A stretch of 10,698 nt of DNA from Acidobacteriota bacterium (GTDB lineage: Bacteria > Acidobacteriota > UBA4820 > DSQY01). The stretch is taken from contig JAKAJA010000032.1 in assembly GCA_021814085.1 (NCBI GenBank), forward strand, positions 1-10,698. Reading direction: 5' to 3'. Of the stretch, positions 1-6,637 are shown in pieces. The translations under genes were made by a program, and so were the position numbers. A model generated the notes under the pieces. That model saw nothing but the letters and a program-made list of their open reading frames with translations, was not told the DNA's origin and did not search any database. Position 1 is the first letter of the stretch. The number at the start of each line of letters is the position of its first letter.

Positions 1-40
1 CCGGGATCACCGCACAGACCAGCAGGATCTTCTTCAGCAT
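1..40 (-). CDS. Start of a secreted or membrane protein (partial, runs off the left edge)
   Basis: Only the first 13 codons are in the window, reading MLKKILLVCAVIP. A Shine-Dalgarno AAGGAG lies 6 nt before the ATG at 38-40. Two lysines followed by a hydrophobic run are typical of the beginning of a signal peptide or membrane anchor, so the product is probably exported. It is the next gene after the desulfinase homologue on the same strand, 87 nt downstream, and is probably the last visible member of the operon. The gap between them contains a strong hairpin that may set its expression relative to the genes before it. The family cannot be recognised from this fragment. Confidence 0.6.
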   Translation of the reverse strand, partial: MLKKILLVCAVIP

Positions 41-74
41 CTTCGGCTCCTTGCCGCTCTCAACCCCAGGGCAG

Positions 75-113
75 CCATCGCAGGGGTCCGGAGGGCCGGA
101 CCCCTGCCGATGG
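75..113 (-). terminator. Strong intercistronic hairpin after the desulfinase gene
   Basis: A perfect 12-bp stem (GCAGGGGTCCGG at 80-91, complement at 96-107) closes on a 4-nt loop. The pairing extends 5 bp further (75-79 with 109-113) past a single bulged C. It lies between the stop of the desulfinase homologue and the ribosome-binding site of the next gene. No U-run follows on the minus strand, so it is more likely a partial attenuator or a 3'-end stabiliser and processing site than a full intrinsic terminator. Confidence 0.55.
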
Positions 114-127
114 CTTCTGCCTCGTGG

Positions 128-1291
128 CTACCCTACCCGCCGCGAGGACGCCAGCAACTCGGTCGCCTTGGGCAGTTTTGACGTGGTCGTCTTCTTCCAC
201 TGGGCCTCGAGAAGCTCCTTGGCGGCCTGCTCGATGAACTCCGGCGCGGCCCATTTCTGGACGTCGAAGTCGTTCTTGATGTACCTGTGGCTAAGCATGA
301 AGTCCTTGCCGATCTCAACAGAGACCAGGTTCTTAGGCGAGAGGTTGGGCACCAGGTCGATGGGCTTGATGCCCTCGTAGGTGGCCGCGACGTCGCGGTA
401 GAAGGTCTGCTTGTCGAGGATCGCCGCCGCCGCGCGCTTGTGCTCGTTGGCCCAGCGCCCCACCTTGATCATCCCCTTCATGAAGGCGACGACGAGCTCG
501 GGGTGCTTCTCGGCCATCACGTCGGAACAAGTGATGGCAGCGGGGATGTTGGCGACCTGGAGGGTCCAGTCCGGGTATCGGGCGAGGTCCTCGATGGACT
601 TGAACTTGCCCGTCTCCTCAGACAGCTGCGACAGGGGCCCCGTCTGCATGTACATCGCGTCGATGACGCCCTTCTCCAGCGCCGTCTCGAGAGGGCGGAA
701 GGCCAGGTCGTGCTTGTGGTCACGCCGGAGCCACAGCTCGGAGGGGTTCTCCATGAGCGGGCCCATCATCTCCGGGTTGTCGTACCAGTCGTCCGGGTAG
801 GGGAATTCGACGATCTGGACGTCGTCCCGGGTCATGCCGTTGAGCCGGAGCATCAGCTCAATCCCCTGTTCCTCCTGGATGCGCCACCAGTCGGTCTTGA
901 TGGTGTTCAGGCTCTTGCTGAGACCGATCTTCTTGCCTTTCAGGTCCACCATCCTGTAGATGTCGTCCCGGGAGCGGACCATCATGACGCCGCCTTCCTT
1001 CGGGGCGTGCGTCACGCCCAGGAGCCGGGTCCTTCGGATGTCCGCGTGGACATGGATGGGCGGGAAGAGGCCGCCGAATCGGATCATGTTGTCGAGGTTG
1101 TGAATGTAGTGCGGATACCAGTCATTCTCGGCCTTGGCGCGGAGGTAGAAGTAGTTCACGCCGAGCTTCTTGTACTCCTCCTTGGTCCAGCCCAGCTCCT
1201 GGTCCACGTTGCTGGCGGAGATGAGGGGGCAGTTGGTGTAGTAGACCTCTTTCCAATCCAACTTAACCGTGCTGAGCTTCTTCTTGGCCAT
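128..1291 (-). CDS. DszB-like sulfinate desulfinase homologue (SsuA/NMT1 fold)
   Basis: A 387-residue protein related to DszB, the 2'-hydroxybiphenyl-2-sulfinate desulfinase that releases sulfite from an aromatic sulfinate in the 4S desulfurisation pathway (365 residues in Rhodococcus). Visible matches to DszB: NCP with Cys21 (DszB Cys27), His61 exactly ten residues before Arg71 (DszB His60 and Arg70), the RFGG motif with Gly74 (DszB Gly73), TRLLGVT at 88-94, DLKGKKIGLS at 116-125 and WAAPEF at 347-352. The fold is that of ABC-transporter solute-binding proteins, and automatic pipelines often name such genes that way. This one has no signal peptide, lipobox or permease neighbours, which favours a cytoplasmic enzyme. 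The ATG at 1291 was chosen for GGAGGAG 6 nt upstream; a second in-frame ATG at 1378 has its own AAGAGGAG and would add 29 residues. The substrate is unknown: it is probably an organic sulfinate, but not shown to be a dibenzothiophene product. Confidence 0.8.
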   Translation of the reverse strand: MAKKKLSTVKLDWKEVYYTNCPLISASNVDQELGWTKEEYKKLGVNYFYLRAKAENDWYPHYIHNLDNMIRFGGLFPPIHVHADIRRTRLLGVTHAPKEGGVMMVRSRDDIYRMVDLKGKKIGLSKSLNTIKTDWWRIQEEQGIELMLRLNGMTRDDVQIVEFPYPDDWYDNPEMMGPLMENPSELWLRRDHKHDLAFRPLETALEKGVIDAMYMQTGPLSQLSEETGKFKSIEDLARYPDWTLQVANIPAAITCSDVMAEKHPELVVAFMKGMIKVGRWANEHKRAAAAILDKQTFYRDVAATYEGIKPIDLVPNLSPKNLVSVEIGKDFMLSHRYIKNDFDVQKWAAPEFIEQAAKELLEAQWKKTTTSKLPKATELLASSRRVG

Positions 1292-1438
1292 GTTCGACTC
1301 CTCCAAAGTGAGTTCGCCTCTCGCGCATGCGCAGGCAAGTGCTTTCGCCTTGCCTCCGGGTCCCTTCGCCATCACCATAATTCTCCTCTTACAGGTCGCC
1401 CGCGACACGGACGGCGGCCGACTTTCCAACTTGGCCCG
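1292..1438 (-). promoter_or_regulatory. Leader with tandem in-frame translation starts and a hairpin
   Basis: This 147-nt gap between the OmpA-family gene and the desulfinase homologue is the longest inside the operon. Reading leftward it holds an AAGAGGAG Shine-Dalgarno (1383-1390) before ATG 1376-1378. Next comes a hairpin (1334-1354) with stem GGCAAGGC, a GAAA loop and GC-A-CTTGCC with one bulged A. A GCGCATGCGC palindrome (1323-1332) and a second Shine-Dalgarno GGAGGAG (1298-1304) before ATG 1289-1291 follow. Both starts are in one frame. This could be a longer isoform (with the odd segment ACACAR), a translated leader, or a local ribosome-loading device. No sigma-70 or sigma-54 promoter is evident. 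Confidence 0.45.
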
Positions 1439-2329
1439 CTACTTGGCCGCGGGCGCGGTGCTGGTCTGAGCAAGTCCCTTGTTGACCAGGACTCTGACTT
1501 CCACCCGGCGGTTCTGGGCCTGGCCCGCTTTGGTCTTGTCATCGGTGACCTGCTTGGTGGCGCCATAGCCCATGGGGGTCTCGATGCGCCGCAGCGGGAT
1601 GTTGTGCATCACCGCCAGGTACTGGACGACCGCATCGGCGCGTTTCTGGCTCAGCTCGAGATTCTTGTCGAAATCCCCGGTCGAGTCCGTGAAGCCCTGC
1701 ACCTCGACCTTGTAGTTCTTGGCCCCAGGCGCCTTCGCCGCGAGCTCGTCCAGGGAGGCCTTCGCTTCGGCGGAGAGGTCGGCCTTGTTCACGGCGAAAT
1801 AGACCGTCACGACCTTGACGACGTCGTAGTCGTCGAGGTCCGAGATCCGCTGGTCGGCTTTGGCCGCGTCTTGGAGGGCTTTGTCCGCCTTGTCGTCCAC
1901 CGGCTCGGTCATGGCATAGGCCGTCACCGCGGCCTTGTAGTCCGTGTCCTTGAACGTGATCTTCTCGGCCATGAGACGGCCTTCGGTATCGCCTTTGCCC
2001 TTGACGGTTAGGATCAAGCCGGGGACGAGAGCCGTGACGTCGAACTCCTTGCCCCCACGGAACAAGCCTTTCTTCGCGGACTTGATGGTGGTCGAGTCGG
2101 TCAGCAGGACGACCGTATCGATCTTCGTGAGATCGCGCAGGATGAAGGTCTCGCCATCGCGGCTGAGGATGACCCCCTTGATATCCAGGTCCTCGCCCGC
2201 CTTGACGGCGCGCTTCGTCCCCGGCTGGATTTCGCCGTAGACCACACTCGCCAGCAGCATCCCGATCATCGTAACGACGCCTAAAATCACCACTCTCCCG
2301 ATGGGTCCCCTTGACACTCTGTCCTTCAT
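1439..2329 (-). CDS. OmpA-family envelope protein with N-terminal DUF5666-like domain
   Basis: A 296-residue protein. A hydrophobic stretch at about 11-30 serves as signal peptide or anchor. Residues about 42-130 form a beta-rich region resembling DUF5666-type domains (GVILSRDGETFILRD, then TDSTTI, then LVPGLILTVKG). A linker follows, then a C-terminal OmpA-like peptidoglycan-binding domain at about 173-283. The diaminopimelate-binding pair is kept: Asp215 in FTDSTG and Arg230 in LSQKRA, spaced 15 residues as in OmpA Asp271/Arg286, with the closing NRRVEV motif at 273-278. There is no outer-membrane barrel domain, so it is probably a periplasmic or anchored protein tied to peptidoglycan. The ATG at 2329 overlaps the SulP stop (ATGA) and has AAAGGAGA upstream, so translation is probably coupled. 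The upstream extension of the frame lies inside SulP and is not real. Its role beside a sulfur enzyme is unknown. Confidence 0.85.
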   Translation of the reverse strand: MKDRVSRGPIGRVVILGVVTMIGMLLASVVYGEIQPGTKRAVKAGEDLDIKGVILSRDGETFILRDLTKIDTVVLLTDSTTIKSAKKGLFRGGKEFDVTALVPGLILTVKGKGDTEGRLMAEKITFKDTDYKAAVTAYAMTEPVDDKADKALQDAAKADQRISDLDDYDVVKVVTVYFAVNKADLSAEAKASLDELAAKAPGAKNYKVEVQGFTDSTGDFDKNLELSQKRADAVVQYLAVMHNIPLRRIETPMGYGATKQVTDDKTKAGQAQNRRVEVRVLVNKGLAQTSTAPAAK

Positions 2330-4104
2330 GGTTTGTCTCCTTTCAGGTCTTCGCGAAACGCCGCCGCGGCGTGCCGGTTGGTGGGGTAGAAACGATTTTG
2401 GTCGATGAGTGCCATCAGTTCGTATTTCTCCAGCCATGAGCGAAAGGGCCGGTCGGCGCGGCTGACCGCAAAGACGATGTGGCGTTGGCTCAGCATCGTG
2501 ATGGCCTGATGCAGGACCTCCGCGCCGGTGGTGTCTACGTCCACCATCGCCTCCGCATCCAGCACGAACCAGCGGACGGGGGACGGCGCCCGGTCGATCA
2601 GCTGCTCGACCTCATCGAGAAACAGCGTCGCGTTAGCGAAGTAGAGCGGTGCGCCGAATCGGTAGACGACCAGACCGGAGGAGGTGGCGGTGGCAGCCGC
2701 GCCCACGGGAAAGAAGTGGCTGCCATCGGGCGCTTCCTGGAGCGCTGCCGTCTCCGGACGGGACGCCCGCCGGATGACGTCGATGGTGGACAGGAGGAAG
2801 GCAACGATGACGGCGCGCAGCGGACCCACGACCAGCACGCTCAACAGGCAGGTCGCTGCGATCCAGAACTCCGAGCGGCGCATCCGCCACAGCTCGCGCA
2901 GCTCGTGGACTTCGATCAGCGAGAGCACCGCGTTGGCGACGATCCCGGCCAGGGCAGCATTGGGCAAGTACGCCAGCATGTCGGTGAAGAAAAGCATCAC
3001 CACCGCGATGGTCCCAGCCGCCACCAGGCTGGGAAGCTGGCTGCGCGAGCCCGAGGCCTCCATCGCCGCCGAGCGGGATGCGCTGTTACCGGTGACGAGC
3101 GAGCCCGTGAAACCCGCGGCCAGGTTGGCGACGCCGTAGGCGAACAACATCTGATCGCCATCCGCCTTGTAGCCATGCTTGCTGCTGTAACTCCGCACGA
3201 GAAGCAGTCCTTCGCACAGGAGGATGGCCACAATCGCCATGGCGCCCGGCAGCAGGCGCAGATAATCGGCCGCGGGGATGTGGGGCATGGTCAGCGTCGG
3301 GGGCCCCGAGGGCATCTCTCCGAGCACGCCGACCCCTTTTTCAGCGAGGTTGAAGACCGCGACGATGACCGTCAGCAGTACCAGGGCAACCAGCGCGCCG
3401 GGGATCTTTGGCGCGTATCGTCTCATCAGCCGGACGATCAGGAAGGCACTGACCCCGATCGCCACCGAGTACAGGTTGGCGCGGGGGATGGAGTGAACCA
3501 GCGCGACGACCTCAACGAAGAAGCCCTCGGTGTCAAAGGAGCTCGCCATCGTTTCCTTGAGCTGTTCGGCCGCCGCCAGCACGCCCGAGGTCGCGTCGGA
3601 CACGTGGGGGGCGGCCAGGATCTTCCGCACCTGGTTGGTGAACACCTCGACGCCGAGTCCGGTGATGAAGCCCACCATGACTGCGCGCGACAGGAAATTG
3701 GAGAGGAACGCCAGCCGGAAGAGCCAGAAGACGAGGAACAGCACACCGCAGATCAGGGCCAGCGCCAGGGCGTACTGCTGACGGAGCGGGTCTCCGGGCG
3801 CGGCAAAGGCGACGAGGGTGGCCCCGACCAGGCCGGCGATGGAGGCATCGGGGCTCGTCACCAGGTGGCGCGAGCTCGCGAGCAGGGCGAACACCGCGAG
3901 CGGTATGATGGCCGCATAAAGGCCGAATGCGGGGGGCAGGCCGGCCACCTGCGCATACCCGATGTTCAAAGGGATCATCAAGGCGGCGAGGGTGATGCCC
4001 GCCGAGAACTCGCGCGGGACGTCGGCCAGCTTGATGCCTTGCAATCCTGCCAATGGGCGCGGCCATCGAATCTTGGCGAACACGCCGGAAGCGTTTTCAC
4101 TCAT
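2326..4104 (-). CDS. SulP-family inorganic anion transporter with STAS domain
   Basis: A 592-residue protein of normal SulP length. Residues about 30-445 form the multi-pass transport domain, including the conserved N-terminal SulP stretch (GYAQVAGLPPAFGLYAA, 49-65), the SASRSAAMEASGSRSQLPSL segment (341-360) and PNAALAGIV (381-389). Residues about 472-585 form a cytoplasmic STAS domain with the loop VDVDTTGAEVL. SulP proteins carry sulfate, bicarbonate, molybdate or other anions, usually with Na+ or H+. In this sulfur-linked operon sulfate or sulfite is the most natural cargo, but the sequence alone does not set it. The start has AGGAG 7 nt upstream and overlaps the preceding gene by 8 nt; its stop overlaps the OmpA-family start. 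No carbonic anhydrase gene is adjacent, which weakens a bicarbonate role. Confidence 0.92.
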   Translation of the reverse strand: MSENASGVFAKIRWPRPLAGLQGIKLADVPREFSAGITLAALMIPLNIGYAQVAGLPPAFGLYAAIIPLAVFALLASSRHLVTSPDASIAGLVGATLVAFAAPGDPLRQQYALALALICGVLFLVFWLFRLAFLSNFLSRAVMVGFITGLGVEVFTNQVRKILAAPHVSDATSGVLAAAEQLKETMASSFDTEGFFVEVVALVHSIPRANLYSVAIGVSAFLIVRLMRRYAPKIPGALVALVLLTVIVAVFNLAEKGVGVLGEMPSGPPTLTMPHIPAADYLRLLPGAMAIVAILLCEGLLLVRSYSSKHGYKADGDQMLFAYGVANLAAGFTGSLVTGNSASRSAAMEASGSRSQLPSLVAAGTIAVVMLFFTDMLAYLPNAALAGIVANAVLSLIEVHELRELWRMRRSEFWIAATCLLSVLVVGPLRAVIVAFLLSTIDVIRRASRPETAALQEAPDGSHFFPVGAAATATSSGLVVYRFGAPLYFANATLFLDEVEQLIDRAPSPVRWFVLDAEAMVDVDTTGAEVLHQAITMLSQRHIVFAVSRADRPFRSWLEKYELMALIDQNRFYPTNRHAAAAFREDLKGDKP

Positions 4105-4558
4105 GGGCTCGCTCCTGTTTCTCGCGACCCTCGGGCTCCGGCTTGGGTGCGGCGGTACCGCGCCAGCGCCGGTGGACGAGGGTCACGACGCGTGTGACCG
4201 GGCCTCGGATGATGAAATACGGAACGACGGCACACGCCACGGCCACGACCAGAAGTTGGGCGACGTGGAACTCCTTAAGGACGAAGAGCTGGTAGGCCGT
4301 ATCGAGCACGCAAGCGACGATGAAGACCCTGCCGAAATCCTTCAGGCCGGAGCGGAAGAGTCGCCGCCGCTCCGTCGGATACTTGAAGAAGGCCCACAGG
4401 AAGACCGGCTTCCCTTCCCGTACATCCCGCAAATGGGCCCGGATCGCCATGATGGTGACCACGATCGGCATGATAAGGAGCCGGAAGTGCAGCGGCCCGC
4501 TGGCCCGGCCAAGGAGCTGATCCACGGTGTCCGTCAGAAATCCCCAAAGGATATCCAT
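4097..4558 (-). CDS. Small conserved multi-pass membrane protein, function unknown
   Basis: A 153-residue protein with hydrophobic segments at about 25-42, 78-92 and 100-115. Between the first two is a charged loop (RAHLRDVREGKPVFLWAFF, then a basic RRR stretch). The C-terminal tail is basic then acidic (KPEPEGREKQERAHE) and likely cytoplasmic. The pattern FRLLIMP, AIRAHLRDVREGK, GLKDFGRVF, DTAYQ and PYFIIRGPV resembles an uncharacterised family of small integral membrane proteins; I know no assigned function. The start has GGAGG 8 nt upstream. It follows the flavoprotein by 20 nt and overlaps SulP by 8 nt. This invariant-looking packing suggests a SulP partner or accessory subunit, which is inference. 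Confidence 0.8.
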   Translation of the reverse strand: MDILWGFLTDTVDQLLGRASGPLHFRLLIMPIVVTIMAIRAHLRDVREGKPVFLWAFFKYPTERRRLFRSGLKDFGRVFIVACVLDTAYQLFVLKEFHVAQLLVVAVACAVVPYFIIRGPVTRVVTLVHRRWRGTAAPKPEPEGREKQERAHE

Positions 4559-4578
4559 GCGTCAGCCCTCCAGGTCCT

Positions 4579-6267
4579 TCACTTCGCCACGAGCATGGAG
4601 CGCGAGAACATGCCGCCTGAGATGTTCCGGGCCTTGAAACCGTTGCCAAGGAGAATGCGCGTCGCGTAGTAGGCGCGGACGGCGGAGCGGCAGATGAGGA
4701 AGATCTCGCGGTCCTTGGGAAGTTCGCCCAGGCGGGCGCGTAGCTGTGGCAGGGGGATATTGATGGCGCCCGGAACCGCCTCCGCTGCGATCTCCGGCGG
4801 GTTGCGCACGTCGAGGAGAAACCCGCCGTCCAAGGAGTCCCAGTGGACGAGGGGCATGTCACCCCGCAGGACATCGGAGGGCGCCATCCCGGCGAAGTTG
4901 ACAGGGTCCTTGGCGCTCCCGAACTGGGGCGCGTAACAGAGCTCGGCCTCTTCCAGGTCGTACACCGTCCCACCCATCTGAATCGCCATGGCGATGGCGT
5001 CGATCCGCTTATCGACACCGTCCTGGCCTAACGCCTGGGCTCCGAGAAGTCGCCCGTCCGATTTCCGGAAGATGACCTTCAACGCGATCGTCTTGGCCCC
5101 CGGGTAGTACCCCGCGTGGGAGTTTGGAAAGATGTAGACCTTCTCGTAGTCCGTCTGGCCGAGGCGCTTGAGGAGCTTCTCGTTGGCGCCGGTCATGGCC
5201 ACCGTGGCCCCGAAGAGCCCGAGTACCGAGGTGCCCTGCGTGCCCCGGAACTTGGAGTCGCGGCCGAAGATCACGTCGGCCGCAATCCGGCCCTGACGGT
5301 TCGCCGGTCCCGCCAGCGGGATGAGGGACCATTCGCCGGTGACGAAGTCTTTGACCTCGACGGCGTCGCCGACCGCAAATATGTTGGGATCACTCGTGCG
5401 CATGTGCTCGTCCACGCGTATCCCCCCGCGCTGGCCGATCTCGAGCCCGGCTGCCTTCGCCAGGGCCGTCTCCGGGCGCACGCCGATCCCCAGAATCACA
5501 AGGTCCGCCGGGTACACCTTGCCCGATTTCGTGAAGACCTCGAGGGAGCCGGTTTCGGTCTGCTTAAAGCCGGCCACGGCGTCGTTGAGGGCGAGGCGGA
5601 TGCCGTGCTTCTCCAGGTGGCGCTCCACGAGGCGGGCGCATTCCGGGTCGAGCGGCGCCATGACCTGATCGAGCATCTCGACGATGGTCACTTCGAGCCC
5701 GCGATGGGCAAGGTTCTCCGCCATCTCGAGGCCGATGTAGCCGCCGCCTACCACTACCGCACGCTTGGCTTTGACCAGCGGCTGGAACGTCGCGGAGTCC
5801 TGCTCCTCGGCAAGGTCACTCGAACCCCTTTCGAGCCATTCCCGGATCGCCTTGGCGTCGGGAACGGTCCTCACGGTGAAGATTCCCGGGAGGTCGATGC
5901 CGGGCAGGGGCGGACGTATGGGTGCTGCGCCGGGCGAGAGAACGAGTTTGTCGTATTTCTCCGTCATCACCTCGCCCGTGGCGTGGTTCTTGAGCTGCAC
6001 GGTCTTGTCCTTGGGCGAGAGGGCGACCGCCTCACAGCGCGTCCGGCAATCGATGGCGAAAATCGCACGGAACATCTGCTCCGTGGCCACGAGGAGGCTC
6101 GACTCCTTCTCGATGACGTCCCCCACGTGGTACGGGAGCCCGCAGTTCGCGTAGGAGACGTAGGGCCCGCGTTCTACCAGGACGATTTCGGCCTTCTCAT
6201 CCAACCTTCGCAGCCTTGCCGCACACGACGCTCCGCCCGCCACTCCACCCACGATGATGACTTTCAT
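4579..6267 (-). CDS. CoA-disulfide reductase / polysulfide reductase-type flavoprotein with C-terminal rhodanese
   Basis: A 562-residue CoADR-rhodanese fusion. The N-terminal FAD motif GGVAGG is at 7-12, the active-site Cys42 sits in SYANCGLPYH, the NAD(P)H motif GGGYIGLE is at 174-181, and the second FAD motif IFAVGDAVEV is near 300. The dimerisation domain carries SHAGYYPGA, which matches the region giving the CoA-site tyrosines. Residues about 455-560 are a rhodanese domain with active-site loop CRSAVR starting at Cys526. Characterised relatives reduce CoA disulfide, CoA persulfide or polysulfide with NAD(P)H. Both reactive cysteines are present, so the fusion should be active. The ATG at 6267 has AAGGAG 7 nt upstream and overlaps the STAS stop (ATGA). 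In this operon it probably handles sulfane or thiol sulfur; the exact substrate is not visible. Confidence 0.9.
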   Translation of the reverse strand: MKVIIVGGVAGGASCAARLRRLDEKAEIVLVERGPYVSYANCGLPYHVGDVIEKESSLLVATEQMFRAIFAIDCRTRCEAVALSPKDKTVQLKNHATGEVMTEKYDKLVLSPGAAPIRPPLPGIDLPGIFTVRTVPDAKAIREWLERGSSDLAEEQDSATFQPLVKAKRAVVVGGGYIGLEMAENLAHRGLEVTIVEMLDQVMAPLDPECARLVERHLEKHGIRLALNDAVAGFKQTETGSLEVFTKSGKVYPADLVILGIGVRPETALAKAAGLEIGQRGGIRVDEHMRTSDPNIFAVGDAVEVKDFVTGEWSLIPLAGPANRQGRIAADVIFGRDSKFRGTQGTSVLGLFGATVAMTGANEKLLKRLGQTDYEKVYIFPNSHAGYYPGAKTIALKVIFRKSDGRLLGAQALGQDGVDKRIDAIAMAIQMGGTVYDLEEAELCYAPQFGSAKDPVNFAGMAPSDVLRGDMPLVHWDSLDGGFLLDVRNPPEIAAEAVPGAINIPLPQLRARLGELPKDREIFLICRSAVRAYYATRILLGNGFKARNISGGMFSRSMLVAK

Positions 6268-6560
6268 TGCGTTTTCTCCTTCTCTCTTGTTTCCCCTCGC
6301 GGGCTGGAGGTCGCTCCGATCAAGAGCGCGATGTAGGGCGAGGCGCCCGCGATCACAGCACCATTCCCTCTCAGGGCACGGATGGCCGCCAGCGCTTCCT
6401 CGTCGAGGGAGCGCAATTCCGTGAAGTCGAGTTGCAGCGCCCCCTCACAGGGAGCAATGACTCGCTCGAGTTCGGCCAATCCATCCCGGGTCAACGCCCC
6501 ATCGACCTTGACGACCGATAAAGAGCCCAAACTGGACACAGAGATGCGGACCTCCCTCAC
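6264..6560 (-). CDS. Small standalone STAS-domain protein
   Basis: A 98-residue protein that is nearly all one STAS domain of the SpoIIAA/anti-sigma-antagonist fold: a beta strand LSVVKVDGAL, an alpha helix AELERVI, then LQLDFTELRSLDEEALAAI and a late GASPYIALLIG helix. The position usually holding the phosphorylatable Ser (DSSG) reads DEEA (53-56), so classic switching by a SpoIIAB-type kinase is unlikely. The frame is open to a GTG at 6647, but that region contains the sigma-54 promoter (6622-6637), so it would not be in the mRNA. GTG 6560 is the only in-frame start between the predicted transcript start (about 6611) and the domain, and it has AGGGG 7 nt upstream. It is the first gene of the operon and overlaps the next start by 4 nt. 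It may bind or regulate an operon partner; the target is unknown. Confidence 0.75.
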   Translation of the reverse strand: MREVRISVSSLGSLSVVKVDGALTRDGLAELERVIAPCEGALQLDFTELRSLDEEALAAIRALRGNGAVIAGASPYIALLIGATSSPRGETREKEKTQ

Positions 6561-6583
6561 GGAGTTGCCCCTAGCCCTCTCAT
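6557..6583 (-). CDS. Possible 8-codon leader peptide before the STAS gene
   Basis: ATG at 6581-6583 has AAGGGGG 5 nt upstream and encodes MRGLGATP. Its TGA stop overlaps the GTG start of the STAS gene (GTGA at 6557-6560). The site lies about 28 nt after the predicted sigma-54 transcript start. It could couple or attenuate translation of the first operon gene. A chance ORF of this size is easy to find, so confidence is low. Confidence 0.3.
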   Translation of the reverse strand: MRGLGATP

Positions 6584-6621
6584 CACAGCCCCCTTTCTGC
6601 CCACGAGACCACGACCAAGTG

Positions 6622-6637
6622 AGCATCTGCCGTGCCA
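6622..6637 (-). promoter_or_regulatory. Sigma-54 (-24/-12) promoter of the sulfur operon
   Basis: Minus strand TGGCACGGCAGATGCT matches the consensus TGGCACG-R-N3-TTGCW at every fixed position except one T (here A). The invariant GG (6635-6636) and GC (6623-6624) have the required spacing. It predicts transcription starting near 6611, reading into the STAS gene. The site sits with an IHF match and twin palindromes upstream and a sigma-54 activator gene divergently next to it. Confidence 0.85.

Noticed and set aside
128..1291. Reading as a periplasmic nitrate/sulfonate ABC-transporter binding protein
   Set aside because: No signal peptide or lipobox from either start, no permease or ATPase genes in the window, and the DszB catalytic residues are conserved.
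287..2011. Long plus-strand open frame of 574 codons opposite the desulfinase and OmpA-family genes
   Set aside because: Its protein is low-complexity and rich in Val, Arg, Gly and His with no recognisable motif. The opposite strand encodes two clear families with ribosome-binding sites. It is a GC-rich shadow.
2479..4197. Plus-strand open frame of 572 codons opposite SulP
   Set aside because: Composition dominated by Gly, Arg, Gln, His and Asp with no hydrophobic core; it mirrors SulP codons.
5116..6336. Plus-strand open frame of 406 codons opposite the flavoprotein
   Set aside because: No domain visible; it is the antisense of a clear CoADR-rhodanese gene.
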